The notes below the pieces were generated by a model. It was not told where the DNA came from, did not search any database, and saw only the letters and a list, made by a program, of their open reading frames with translations. Below, one piece after another: positions 36,783-46,957 of a DNA stretch of 64,000 nucleotides (within the stretch, counting starts at the first letter, position 1; every line of letters starts with the position of its first letter). The translations under genes were made by a program, and so were the position numbers. This stretch comes from DATDIC01 sp963764525 (GTDB taxonomy: Bacteria; Pseudomonadota; Alphaproteobacteria; Acetobacterales; Acetobacteraceae): contig CAVXTC010000003.1 of assembly GCA_963764525.1 (NCBI GenBank), positions 124,001-188,000 of the forward strand, given 5' to 3'.

Positions 36783-38612
36783 TCAAGCGCCTGCAAGCGT
36801 CCACATCCGGGCATACAGCCCGCCATGGGCCAGCAGGCCCGCATGGGTGCCGCGCTCCGCCACGCGGCCGGACTCCAGCACGATGATCTCGTCGGCATCC
36901 ACCACCGTGGACAGCCGGTGCGCGATCACCAGCGTGGTCCGGTGCCGCGCCACGGCGCGCAGGGCGGTCTGGATGTCCTGCTCGGTGCGCGTGTCCAGCG
37001 CGCTGGTCGCCTCGTCCAGGATCAGGATGCGCGGGTCCTTCAGGATGGTGCGGGCGATCGCCACGCGCTGCTTCTCGCCGCCCGAAAGCTTCAATCCGCG
37101 CTCGCCCACCCTGGTCTCGTAGCCGTCCGGCAGGCGCATGACGAAGTCGTGCACCTGGGCCAGCCGGGCCGCCTGCTCGATCTGTTCCTGGGTGGCCCCC
37201 GGGCGGCCATAGGCGATGTTGTAGCGGATCGTGTCGTTGAACAGCACGGTATCCTGCGGCACCACGCCGATGGCGGCGCGCAGGCTGGCCTGGGTGACGT
37301 CTCGGATGTCCTCGCCATCGATCAGGATGCGCCCGCCGGTCACGTCGTAGAAGCGGAACAGCAGCCGGCTGATGGTCGATTTGCCCGCCCCGGTCGGGCC
37401 GACGATGGCGAGCTTCGCGCCGGCCGGCACGGCGAAGTCCACGCCCTTCAGGATCGGGTGGTCGGCGCGGTAGCCGAATTCCACGTGCTCGAAGCGCAGC
37501 TCCCCGGCCGGTCCGTCCGACAGATGCGCCGCCAGCCCCCGCGCACCGGCCGGTCGGCGATTTCCTGCGGCACGGTCAGCAGACGGAACATCTGCTCCAT
37601 ATCGACCAGACCCTGCTTGATCTCGCGATATACGAAGCCAAGGAAGTTCAGCGGCTGATAGAGCTGCATCAGATAGGTGTTCACCAGCACGAACTTGCCG
37701 ACCGTCATCGTGCCGGCGCTGACGCCGCGCGCGGCCAGCAGCATGATCGACGTCAGCCCCAGGGCGATGATCGCCGGCCTGGCCGAGGTTCAGCATGTTC
37801 AGCGACACCTGGCTCTGCACCGCCGCGCGCTCGTAGCGGGCGAGCGAGGCGTCGAACCGCGTCGCTTCGTGCGCCTCGTTGCCGAAATACTTCACCGTCT
37901 CGTAGTTCAGCAGGCTGTCGATCGCCCGGGTGCGCGCTTCATTGTCGGTATCGTTCATGGTGCGGCGGATGCGCACGCGCACATTGGTGAAGCCGAGCGT
38001 GAAGCCCAGATAGGTGCCGACCGCGCCGAGCGTCAGCAGGGCGAAGCGCCAGTCGAAGATGCCCCAGATGATGGCGGTCACCGCCAGCATCTCGAACAGC
38101 GTCGGGATGACGTTGAAGACAGCCAGCCGCAGCACCGACTGGATGCCGTTGGTGCCGCGGTCGATCACTCGCGACAGCCCGCCGGTCTGGCGATCCAGGT
38201 GGAAGCGCAGCGACAGCGCGTGCAGGTGCTCGAAGGTTTGCAGCGCCACCTTGCGGGCCGCCCGTTGCTGCACCGCGGCAAACACCGCGTCGCGCAGTTC
38301 GCCGAACCCCTGAGAGGCGATGCGCAACAGCCCATAGGCGAGGATCAGCGCCGCCGGAACCACCAACACCGCGCCGGCGACGTGGCCTTTCGGCGCCAGT
38401 GCATCGACGGCGCGGCCATAGACGATCGGCACATAGATCGTGGCGCCCTTGGCGAGCAGCAGGAACACCGCGGCGATGACGACCCGCACACGGTTGGCCG
38501 GATCGCCCTTCGGCCAGATATAGGGCAGCAAGGAGCGGATCGTCTGGGCGGTGCTCCGCGGCGGCCCGACGGAGAGATCGCGCCCCAAATCGACGGTCGG
38601 GGATCGTGCCAT
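36783..38612 (-). CDS. Atm1/HMT1-type ABC exporter, fused permease-ATPase (two or three frameshifts)
   Basis: An inner-membrane half-transporter of ~609 residues. Six helices start at RVVIAAVFLLLAKGATIYVP. The Atm1 hallmark AIDSLLNYETVKYFGNEAHE follows, then Walker A GPTGAGKSTISRLL, signature LSGGEKQRVAIART and Walker B ILILDEATSALD. Atm1-type proteins export glutathione-bound Fe-S precursors or heavy metals. The middle moves to another frame between ~37779 and ~37546: AIIALGLTSIMLLAARGVSA, then FVYREIKQGLVDMEQMFRLL. A third break near 36797 may hide the tail LQALEQDEAEPEP. Divergent from the Nudix gene with 26 bases between starts. Confidence 0.9.
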   Translation of the reverse strand: MARSPTVDLGRDLSVGPPRSTAQTIRSLLPYIWPKGDPANRVRVVIAAVFLLLAKGATIYVPIVYGRAVDALAPKGHVAGAVLVVPAALILAYGLLRIASQGFGELRDAVFAAVQQRAARKVALQTFEHLHALSLRFHLDRQTGGLSRVIDRGTNGIQSVLRLAVFNVIPTLFEMLAVTAIIWGIFDWRFALLTLGAVGTYLGFTLGFTNVRVRIRRTMNDTDNEARTRAIDSLLNYETVKYFGNEAHEATRFDASLARYERAAVQSQVSLNMLNLGQAGDHRPGADVDHAAGRARRQRRHDDGRQVRAGEHLSDAALSAAELPWLRISRDQAGSGRYGADVPSADRAAGNRRPAGARGLAAHLSDGPAGELRFEHVEFGYRADHPILKGVDFAVPAGAKLAIVGPTGAGKSTISRLLFRFYDVTGGRILIDGEDIRDVTQASLRAAIGVVPQDTVLFNDTIRYNIAYGRPGATQEQIEQAARLAQVHDFVMRLPDGYETRVGERGLKLSGGEKQRVAIARTILKDPRILILDEATSALDTRTEQDIQTALRAVARHRTTLVIAHRLSTVVDADEIIVLESGRVAERGTHAGLLAHGGLYARMWTLAGA

Positions 38613-38638
38613 GATCCCGGATGTGGCATCGGGGGACG

Positions 38639-39507
38639 ATGATGCAAAGACAGCCGCCGGCTGGGCAGCCCGACGTCAGCGGATTCCTGCGCCACGTGCG
38701 CGCGTGCCAGAACGCAGTGCTGCCGGGGCGCCGGCTGCCGTTCCGGCTGGGCGCCGAGCAGGTCGGCTGGGTGCTGCCGGATGTGGCCGAGGCGTTGGGC
38801 CGCTTCCCGCGCGTCGGCGTCGGCCCGGACGGCGCGCGCCTGGACGATCCGGCCGCCCTGCCGGGGGTTGCCCGGGCGCTTGTCACAACAAGGGAAATTC
38901 CGCTGGCGCGACGAGGCGTTCGACGTGCGTGCCCGGCCGGACGGGCCGGTGCTGGCACAGATCGACCGCGGCGCGCTGCCGGTGTTCGGGATCGAGGCGA
39001 TCGGGGTTCATGTGAACGGGCTGGTCGAGCGGGCGGACGGGCCGCATCTGTGGGTCGGCCGCCGCGCCGCGGACAAGGCGCTGGATCCCGGGCAAGCTGG
39101 ATCATCTCGTGGCCGGCGGGGTGCCGGCCGGACTGACACCGGAAGCGACCCTGGTGAAGGAAGCGGCGGAGGAAGCCGCGATCGCGCCGGACCTGGCGCG
39201 GCAAGCGGTGCATGTCGGCGTCATCCGCTACGCCATGGAGCGGCCGGAGGGTCTGCGCCGCGACCTGCTGCACTGCTACGATCTGCGCGTGCCGACCGAG
39301 TTTTGCCCACACCCGCAGGACGGCGAGGTGGAGTTGTTCGATCTATGGCCATTGCCCCGCGTAATGGAGACCGTCCGTACAACGAACGAGTTCAAGTTCA
39401 ACGTCAATCTGGTGCTGATCGACCTGTTCATCCGGCGGGGGCTGATCGCGAATGACGGCGCCGCCGCGCTGCGCCTGGCCCTCGAGCAAGGTGCTGCAGC
39501 CACGTAA
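38639..39507 (+). CDS. DUF4743-Nudix hydrolase (two frameshifts)
   Basis: A soluble hydrolase of ~288 residues. The N-terminal DUF4743 (FLRHVRACQNAVLPGRRLPF, LGAEQVGWVLPDVAEAL) precedes a Nudix domain. The Nudix box is AGGVPAGLTPEATLVKEAAE with EEAAI following, the usual G-x5-E-x7-xE-U-x-EE pattern with Lys for Arg. The arrangement matches the Nudix module of fungal thiamine pyrophosphokinase (Tnr3) and its bacterial relatives, which hydrolyse oxidised thiamine diphosphates. Breaks lie near 38880 (RAL to SQQGKFRWRDEAF) and 39088 (DPG to KLDHLV). Confidence 0.82.
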
Positions 39508-39512
39508 CTCCT

Positions 39513-39535
39513 TCCTCCCGCCCCTTCTGGGAGGA
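39513..39535. terminator. Hairpin between convergent Nudix and CoA-transferase genes
   Basis: TCCTCCC-N9-GGGAGGA, a perfect 7-bp stem in the 34-base gap between convergent stops. No T tract, but the position fits a bidirectional transcription stop. Confidence 0.45.
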
Positions 39536-39541
39536 GCGTCC

Positions 39542-40736
39542 TTATCGTTCGGCGGCGTCCGCGATCCCGGCGGCGTCCAGGCCGATCTCGCGCAGCACCT
39601 CCTCCGTGTGCTGGCCGAGCGTCGGCCACAACCGGCGCACTGCCGGCGGGCTGGCGGAGAACTCCGGCGCAATGGCGGTGACGGTCACGGCGCCCTCGGC
39701 CGGATGCTGGTGCTGACGAAAGAAACCGGTTTCCTTCAGGTAATCGCTCTCGAACAGGTCGTCCAGCGTCGCCACCGGCCCGCATGGGATATCGAGCGGG
39801 CGCAGGATGTCCAGCCACTCCGCGGTGCCGCGGGCGCGCATCCCTTCGGTCAGCGTCGCATACAGCGCATCCACGTTGTCCGATCGCGCGCGGATGCTGG
39901 CGAAACGCGGATCGGTGGCCAGCTCCGGCCGGCCAAGCGCGGCGAATACGCGCGCCCAATGCGCGTCGCTGATGCAGATCACGCAAATGAAACCATCCTT
40001 CGTCGCATACGGCCGGCGATGCGGTGTCAGCATCCGCGGATAGCCGAGCCCCAGTTCCGGCTGGTTGATCACCGCGCCCCACAGATGCTCGACCAGCAGG
40101 AACGACAGCATGGTCTCCAGCATCGGCACGTGAACCTCCTGCCCGGCGCCGGTGCGTTCCCGGTGAAACAGCGCCATGCCGATCATCGAGGCCAGCACGT
40201 GGCCGGTCACTTTGTCGGCCGACCACTGTGGGGAAATAGCGCGGCGCCCCGTCCGGCCCGGCGTTCAACGCCGCCGCCCCGCTCATGCCCTGGATCAGGT
40301 CGTCGAAGGCAGGAAAGTCGCGCATCGAGCCGGTTTTGCGGAACCCGGTGGCGCAGGCCAGGATGATGCGCGGGTTGCGCCCCGCCAGCGCGGCAAAGGT
40401 CAGCCCCAGCCGGGCCGCGGCATCCAGCCGCATGTTGTGCACCACGACATCGGCGCCGTCGATCAGCCGATGCAACGCGGCCAGCGCGGCCGGGCGCTTC
40501 AGATTGAGCACCACGCTTCGCTTGTTGCGGTTCAGCGTAGCAAAATAGGCGCCCATTGCCGGGGTGCGGCTCGGGCCGATGTGGCGTGTGTCGTCGCCGG
40601 CCGGGCTTTCGATCTTGATCACGTCGGCGCCCATGTTGCCGAGCACCTGGGTGGCGAATGGCCCGAGCACCACGCTGGTGAGGTCGATCACCCGCACCCC
40701 TGCAAGCGGTCCGGTGGCGTCCGTGCTGTCGGTCAT
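39542..40736 (-). CDS. CaiB/BaiF-family (class III) CoA-transferase (one frameshift)
   Basis: A cytosolic CoA-transferase of ~398 residues that moves CoA between carboxylic acids. Landmarks are GVRVIDLTSVVLGPFATQVL, NMGADVIKIESPAGDDTR, NLKRPAALAALHRLI and SMRDFPAFDDLIQGMSG. VVADKVTGHVLASMIG follows, with the nucleophilic Asp in ADK. It ends EEVLREIGLDAAGI. The break lies near 40222, just before the catalytic Asp, where one G is surplus. The substrate acid is unknown. Divergent from the MFS gene. Confidence 0.9.
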
Positions 40737-40872
40737 TTGTGTGCCCGCTGCCGTTTGCCTCCCCTTGCACAGCGATCCGGCGGAGGCAAACCGAACCACA
40801 TTGCGTGCCCTGGGACACGGCCATGCCGGGGTTGCGCTTGGGCGGCGGCGCGAACGGGACGATCCTGCCAGC

Positions 40873-42312
40873 ATGACTGAGGCTATCCTGGGCGGCGCAG
40901 GCGCACCGCCGCGCACCAGCATGCGCAGCACCGCGCTGATCGTCGCCAGCGCCATGTTCATGGAGCAGCTCGACGGCACCGTGCTGGCCACTGCGCTGCC
41001 GACCATGGCGCAGAGCTTCGGCACCGCGCCGCTGCGCATGAACATCGCGCTGACCGCCTATCTGCTGACCCTCGCGATGTTCATCCCGGCGAGTGGCAAG
41101 CTGGCCGACCGTTACGGCTCGCGCACCGTGTTCCGGGCCGCCATCGGGCTGTTCACGCTGGGCTCCATCCTGTGCGGGCTGTCGCAGGGCCTGGCCTTCC
41201 TGGTCGCCGCACGGATGCTGCAAGGCATGGGCGGGGCGCTGATGTCTCCGGTGGGCCGACTGGTGCTGATCCGCGCCTGTTCGAAGTCCGAGCTGGTGTC
41301 GGCCATGGCCTGGCTGATGATCCCGGCGACGATCGGACCGATTCTGGGGCCGCCGCTGGGCGGATTCATCGTCACTTATCTGTCCTGGCGCTGGATTTTC
41401 TTCATCAACGTGCCGATCGGTGTGCTCGGCATCGTGCTGGTGACCGCCTTCATCGAGGAGATGCGGGAACCGGTGAAAACCCCCTTCGATGTGCTCGGCC
41501 TGGCGCTGTCGGGTACGGCGCTGGCGTGCCTGATGTTCGGGATCGAGACAGCAAGCCGCGGCGCCGGGTCGCGCGGCGTCACCGGCGGGCTGGTCGCGGG
41601 CGGGATCGTCGCCGGGGTGTTGTATTGGCGACACGCGCGGCGGACCGCTCATCCGATCCTGGATTTCCGGCTGATGCGGATCGCGACTTTCAGGTTTTCC
41701 GTGCTGTCCGGGTCGTTTTCGCGGATCGGTGCCGGCGCGTCACCATTCCTGCTGCCGATGATGCTGCAGCTCGGCTTCGGCTATACGGCGGCGCAGAGCG
41801 GGATGGTGACGTTTGCCGGTTCGGTGGGATCGCTGCTGATGCGGCTGGTGGCGCCCAGGCTGCTGCGCTGGCTCGGGTTCCGCAACGTGATGCTGTGGAT
41901 CGGGCTGGTGGCGACCTTGCTGCTGGGGGCCTGCGCCGCGCTGCGCCCAGGCTGGCCGGCGGTGGCGACCTATGGGCTGCTGATCACCTTCGGGTTTTTC
42001 CAGTCGCTGATGTTCATGGCGTACAACACGATCGCCTATGCCGACGTGCCGCGGCCGGCAATGAGTGCCGCCACCAGTTTCTACAGCACGATCCAGCAGA
42101 TGGCGCTGTCGATGGGCATTGCCGTGTCGGCGGCGGCGCTGGCCGGCTCGATGGCGCTGAGCGGGCACGTGCAACCGGCGATCGACGATTTCTCGACGGC
42201 GTTCCTGATCGTCGCAGCGATTGCAATGACCGCGCCGGTGGTTTCTGCGCGGCTGGACCGGTCGGCCGGGGCGGAACTCAGCGGTCAGCGGCTGGTGCGG
42301 GCACGGGTTTAG
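40873..42312 (+). CDS. MFS transporter, DHA2 (14-helix) drug-efflux family
   Basis: An intact 479-residue inner-membrane protein. Motif D1 is MEQLDGTVLATALPTM, motif A GKLADRYGSRTVFR, and motif C PATIGPILGPPLGGFIVTY, typical of proton-driven multidrug antiporters. The EmrB/QacA-like length and helix count indicate 14 segments. No membrane-fusion partner is adjacent. ATG 40873 follows a weak site; the shared 136-base upstream gap with the CoA-transferase would hold both promoters. Confidence 0.9.
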   Translation: MTEAILGGAGAPPRTSMRSTALIVASAMFMEQLDGTVLATALPTMAQSFGTAPLRMNIALTAYLLTLAMFIPASGKLADRYGSRTVFRAAIGLFTLGSILCGLSQGLAFLVAARMLQGMGGALMSPVGRLVLIRACSKSELVSAMAWLMIPATIGPILGPPLGGFIVTYLSWRWIFFINVPIGVLGIVLVTAFIEEMREPVKTPFDVLGLALSGTALACLMFGIETASRGAGSRGVTGGLVAGGIVAGVLYWRHARRTAHPILDFRLMRIATFRFSVLSGSFSRIGAGASPFLLPMMLQLGFGYTAAQSGMVTFAGSVGSLLMRLVAPRLLRWLGFRNVMLWIGLVATLLLGACAALRPGWPAVATYGLLITFGFFQSLMFMAYNTIAYADVPRPAMSAATSFYSTIQQMALSMGIAVSAAALAGSMALSGHVQPAIDDFSTAFLIVAAIAMTAPVVSARLDRSAGAELSGQRLVRARV

Positions 42313-42495
42313 GGTTCGGTGCAAACAAGCGGGTGACTGCGCACCCGATCATACTACGTTTTTGCGGGAATATTGGAGGAGTTGCACGTTCCGCACCCGT
42401 CAGGCTCGTCAAGCCGGGGATGCATCGCGCCTGATGCAGACAATGGCTCCTCCCAGGATTGGTAGGCACCAGAATCGCTGTAGCCAGGGCTAAGA

Positions 42496-43250
42496 TTAGG
42501 CAACCACAGCGTAGATGCGATTTTCGCCGGAGACGTTTCTACCGGAGAAGAGAAACTTGAAGTCCAGCCAGCCGCCGAAGCCGACGATCACCGGGTCGGA
42601 AACATTACCCGGAGTCCCGGCGTCCCCGTAGGACAGCAGTTGGCCGTTCTGGTCCACAGCGTAGATGCGGTTTTCGCCGGCGACGTTCGCACCGGAGAAG
42701 AGAAATTTGAAGTCCAGCCATCCGCCGAAGCCGACGATCACAGGATCGGAAACATTACCAGGAGTTCCGGCGTCCGCGTAGGACAGCAGTTGGCCGTTCT
42801 GGTCCACAGCGTAGATACGATTTTCACCGGCGACGTTCGTACCGGAGAACAGGAACGTGAAGTCCAGCCAGCCGCCGAAGCCGACGACCACAGGGTTGGA
42901 AACATTACCAGGAGTTCCATCGTCCCCGTAGGACAGCAGTTGGCCGCTCTGGTCCACAGCGTAGATGCGATTTTCACCGGCGACGTTCGTACCGGAGAAG
43001 AGAAACTTGAAGTCCAGCCATCCGCCGAAGCCGACGACCACAGGGTCGGAAACATTACCCAGAGTTCCGGCGTCCCCGTAGGACAGCAGTTGGCCGTTCT
43101 GGTCCACAGCGTAGATGCGATTTTCGCCGGAGACGTTCGCGCCGGCGAACAGGAACGTGAAAGCCAGCCACCCGCCGAAGCCGACCACCATTGGGTCGGA
43201 AACATTACCAGGAGTTCCGGCGTCCCCATAGGACAGCAGTTGGCCGGTCT
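42496..43250 (-). repeat. Five 150-bp tandem coding repeats (lectin propeller blades)
   Basis: The motif GTAGATGCGATTTT (plus strand, with small changes) recurs at 42511, 42661, 42811, 42961 and 43111, exactly 150 bases apart. Units are nearly identical in DNA, differing at a few positions each, which indicates recent duplication or gene conversion. Confidence 0.95.
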
Positions 43251-44240
43251 CGAATGGCGGTGGGTAGATGCACGCGCTCTGTACATCGCCTCCCGGAGCG
43301 AGGCAGAAATTCGAGTTGAGAGCCACGTCGGAGCGAACGATTGAGCTTATGAAGAAGGCAAAGCCGCTGGCCGACGCGGTATCGGCCGTGCCCCCCAGTA
43401 CACACAGTTCTGATCAAAGAGTTCGAACAAATTGAAGGAATTGCAGTTGGTGGCGCAAGGGTCGCAGACCTCCGGATTGCTGTCGTCCCCTCGCGGATCG
43501 ACGACCATCTCGGCAACTTCATGACTGAGTGTGTGAGCGTAAACTTTTTCGTTCGCCTGATTGTTGACCGTGTGGTTGTTGTCTGCCACGGATAGGTTCT
43601 CCCCGAACACCAGGGAATAGCAGTAAGGCGTCCCGTTATCGGTAATCGAATGGTATGAGTTGCGCTGTCCGGTGAAGCTTGGACTGTTGGGCAGTGAACG
43701 ATTGTGCATGATCACAATGCAGGGATCGGGAACCTGCTGACTGCGCATGAACTGCGCGACATCATCTACCCAGCCCTCGAATTCGGCCTGGCTAAAAGCG
43801 CCACCCTGCACGTTTGCGGTGAATGGGATGGCGACCGGCCAGACGCTGACCGAGTTTGGGCCGTACTGGGATGCGTACCGTTAAATCGCCACCACAGCGA
43901 GGGTTGCATAGCTGATCGCGGTCTGCGTGTCCGGCGCACTGATGCCAGACGGCGCCTGGTCCGGTGCAGCGAAAGACACCTGAGCAAAGACCAACGTCCC
44001 ATCCAAGAGCGGGCCAGAAACCTTTGCGTTGGGAGAAGGGATCGGGTTGTTGGCGAGCCAGCTTTTGAGTTGTGCGTCTTCCGTTACCTTGTCCCAATCC
44101 GAAGCGGTGTTAAGACCGGCCAGCAGGCTTGAGGGTAGCTTTTCAAGTGCGTGCAGGCTTGAACGGGGCACTGAACTTGGGACCATACGGTGAAGATACT
44201 TCAGAACCTTCACAGCTCTCGTCGCGCATGATGGATGCAT
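42496..44240 (-). pseudogene. Putative peptidase-like protein with a five-blade tachylectin-2-like propeller (in-frame stop and one frameshift)
   Basis: Restored length ~580 residues; no signal peptide seen. Residues 1-119 start MHPSCATRAVKVLKYLHRMV after an AGGGAG site. An in-frame TAA at 43881 interrupts it, and the same frame goes on as RYASQYGPNSVSVWPVAIPF. The next part has HTLSHEVAEMVVDP, a zinc-peptidase-like HExxE pattern, and a Cys-rich patch (EVCDPCATNC). One G is missing in the run at 43391-43396. The C-terminus is five 50-residue repeats, GQLLSYGDAGTPGNVSDP then GFGGWLDFKFLFSG and NRIYAVDQN, matching tachylectin-2 blades that bind GlcNAc/GalNAc. GC content is visibly lower than in neighbours. 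Confidence 0.65.
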
Positions 44241-44425
44241 GATGTCACTCCCTGGAATTATCTTTGGTTCTGACGGCCTGCACCCGGCACGAGGAAAGAT
44301 ACCTCGCGCTTCACTGGCAATTATGTGAAGTAGATCACTGACTGGCGCTTTTTGGTCACCGGCTAATGGCCGAAAAGGTGTGAATGGCTTGCGCTTTGTG
44401 TAGCTCCATGGGACCTAATCCGAAC

Positions 44426-44960
44426 TTACTCCCCCGAATTTCCCGAAAGCGGCAGCTGGCCGCCGATTTCGTCAAATATTGTCGGCATGTAAAATAGTTC
44501 TTGCGCGACGCGGGGCAGTCGTGAGTCGATCGCGATGGCGTTACACAGGGTCCGATCGCCCGGCAGCGCCACGCTCCCCTTCGGTGACCCCGTGGTCAGG
44601 TCGAACGTCTTGAGTGCGACGGGCTTCTGTCCTCCGGGGATCGTCACGCCGGCGGCGCTGAGATCGCTCGAGCACGCGCAGAGAGTATGGGAATGCCCAT
44701 CGACGAGCACGCCGAGCACCGACGTCATTCCCTCCGTTCCCGGCTTAATCCAAAGCCGCGCCTGCTTCGTCCCCGGGCGGTGCGATAGATCGCACCGTCA
44801 CCGAAACCGCCGTTGATCAAGGCGCCATCGGCGGCGGTCACGCTTTCGGGATAGGCGTGGCTACCGGGCATGGTGACCTCGTTCGAGGCGGTTGTCGCGA
44901 AAGCCGCGGCTGCGAGAGGACGAATACGGCGACCAGGGTCGCTTGGGGCATCGAACGCAT
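44426..44960 (-). pseudogene. Truncated secreted beta-propeller (SMP-30/NHL-like) gene remnant
   Basis: ATG 44960 starts a signal peptide (MRSMPQATLVAVFVLS, then AAAAFATTASNE after a break near 44918). The mature part reads HAYPESVTAADGALINGGF and GDGAIYRTARG, breaks in the C/G run at 44771-44774, and resumes WIKPGTEGMTSVLGVLVD and LKTFDLTTGSPKGSVALPG to CNAIAIDS. These are the first blades of a secreted six-blade propeller. After residue ~150 the similarity stops abruptly, and an unrelated tail (RLPRVAQELFYMP) leads to a stop. More than half the expected protein is missing. Confidence 0.5.
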
Positions 44961-45051
44961 CGCACTCTCTCGGTTTCCGATGTTTCCGCCGCGAGAGGTG
45001 CAGTCCGGGCACGTTGTCACGTCGCCGCCCGGACCGCTTCGCCTCGCCCTG

Positions 45052-46899
45052 CTAACGCCGCGGCAGTGCGAAGATCGCGATGGCGTCGCCGTATTGCTTG
45101 CCCAGCCGCTTCAGGATCTCCGGATTGCCGTTCGCGGCGTTGCCGCCTGCGGCGACCGCGACGTACTGCACCCCGTCCACCGAGTAGGTGACCGGTGGCG
45201 CCTGCACGCCGGCACCAAGGTTGAACGACCATAGTTTACGCCCGCTTTTAGCGTCGAACGCATCGAAATCGCCGTTCATCTCGCCGCCGAAGACCAGATT
45301 GCCCTCCGTCGCCGTCACGCCGCCAACCATCGGAAGGTCAGACTTGTACTGCCAGGCGATCTGGCCGGTGTCGACGTCGACCGCCGACAAGGTTCCGGTC
45401 GGCGGAATGGTGCCGCTGGGGTGTGGTTCGGTGATCGGCTGCAACACGCTGCCCAGCGTCAGCCCGAGTCCGAGCAGTTTGGAATTGTCCGCGGTCTTCA
45501 CGCCTGGCGGATGCGCCTCATATTTCCACGCCTGGTTCGTGCCCATTACATAGAAATAGCGGGTGCGCGGCGAGAAGGCTTCGGGCGACCATTCGTTGCC
45601 TCCCTGGGCGCCCGGATAGATCAGCACCGGCTTCTCGCCCGGGACGGTCCACATCGTGCTGCTCTGCATGACGAACGGCTCGGACTTGCGGATCAGCTGG
45701 CCGTTCTGCCGGTTGACGATGAAGACCTGGCCCTCCTTGCCCGCCTCCGCCGCCGCCGGCACCATCTTGCCGCTGCCGTCTTTCGCGTCCAACAGCACGA
45801 CGGGTCCGGTCGCGTCATAGTCCCACATGTCATGCGGAACCTCCTGGTACCACCAGGCGAGGGTCCCATCCTTGACATGCAGCGCAACGATTGAGTCAGT
45901 ATACGCGTTGGCGCCCTTGCGCGAGTCTCCCAGTTGTCCGGATTGGGGTTGCCCTCGGCAAAGATGATGAGCCCGTTGGCCGGGTCGATCGCCGGCGTGT
46001 TCCAGACCGAGCCACCGCCGACTTTCCACGAATCCCCACTCCACGTATCGCCGCCCGGCTCGCCCGGCGCCGCGGTGGTGTGGAACATCCAGAGTTGCTT
46101 GCCCGTGTTTGCATCGAGTCCGGCAACGAAGCCGCGCGTCGGATATTCGGCTCCCGAACTGCCTACGATCACCACGCCGTCATAGACCTGCGGCGCCATC
46201 GTGAAGGAATATTGCGTCGCGTTGGTCCGGTCGGCCACCGGGTGAGCCGTCCACAACACCTTGCCCGTGGTGGCATCGAGCGCCATGACGCGCGCGTCCA
46301 ACGTCGCCATAAAGACCTTCCCGTAGGCAACGGCGACACCGCGCAATTCATGGCCGCAGCAGAGGCTCGAGAAGTTCAGCTCCGGCGTGTAGGCCCAGAG
46401 CTCGTTGCCGGTCGTCGCGTCGTAGGCCTGCACGTGATTGTCGGCCGTCGAGCTATAAAGGATGCCATTCACCTCGATCGGGCTGACCTCGAAACTGTTC
46501 GCGACCCCGGTTTGGACTATCGCGACAGGACGCAGCTCTTTGACGTTCGCCGCCTTGATATCCGTCAAGGGTGAGAATCGCTGATTGTCATAGGTGCGTC
46601 CGTACAGGAGCCAGTCACTGGTGTTTTGTGCTGCACCCAGAAGGTCGTTGTCGGAGATATCGACGTTGACGCCGACAGGGCGGGTGTCGCCCTTGACGAT
46701 AGGCACCGTGTCGGCGCCACCAGCCGGTGCCTCCGTCGCGGACGGTGCACCGCCTGCCGTGGATTGTTGTTGTGCCATCACCGGCGCCGTCTGCAACCCA
46801 AGGCCAGCCGCCGCGCACAGCGCGAGCATGCCGAACTCCTGATCGACAGAGACTCTTATTCCAGATGCTTTTGTTCATTTTCCAGATGCCTTTGTTCAT
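45052..46899 (-). CDS. PQQ-dependent alcohol dehydrogenase-type quinoprotein (two frameshifts)
   Basis: A periplasmic eight-blade propeller of ~615 residues. ATG 46899 follows GGAGG and gives MNKGIWKMNKSIWNKSLCR, a signal peptide that needs one base corrected near 46832. The PQQ-site vicinal disulfide is in FSSLCCGHELRG; blades repeat AxDATTGxxLW (VMALDATTGKVLWTAH, AGLDANTGKQLWMFH). A break near 45920 separates NPDNWETR from KGANAYTDSIVAL. At the position where the family usually has VALD the sequence is SIVALHVKDG, with His in place of the expected catalytic Asp, followed by VPHDMWDYDATGP. It is paired with the upstream cytochrome c. Substrate not determinable. Confidence 0.85.
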
Positions 46900-46957
46900 T
46901 CGTGTTCCCTCCACCATACCGGACGCAACTCAGACGCGCTCCGGTCATCCCGTTGGA

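Noticed and set aside
42496..43250. The 150-bp regular repeats as a CRISPR or satellite array
   Set aside because: Units are too long, have no unique spacers and encode a continuous lectin propeller in one frame.
43881..43883. Recoding (selenocysteine or read-through) at the in-frame stop
   Set aside because: The codon is TAA, not TGA, and no SECIS-like hairpin is evident next to it.
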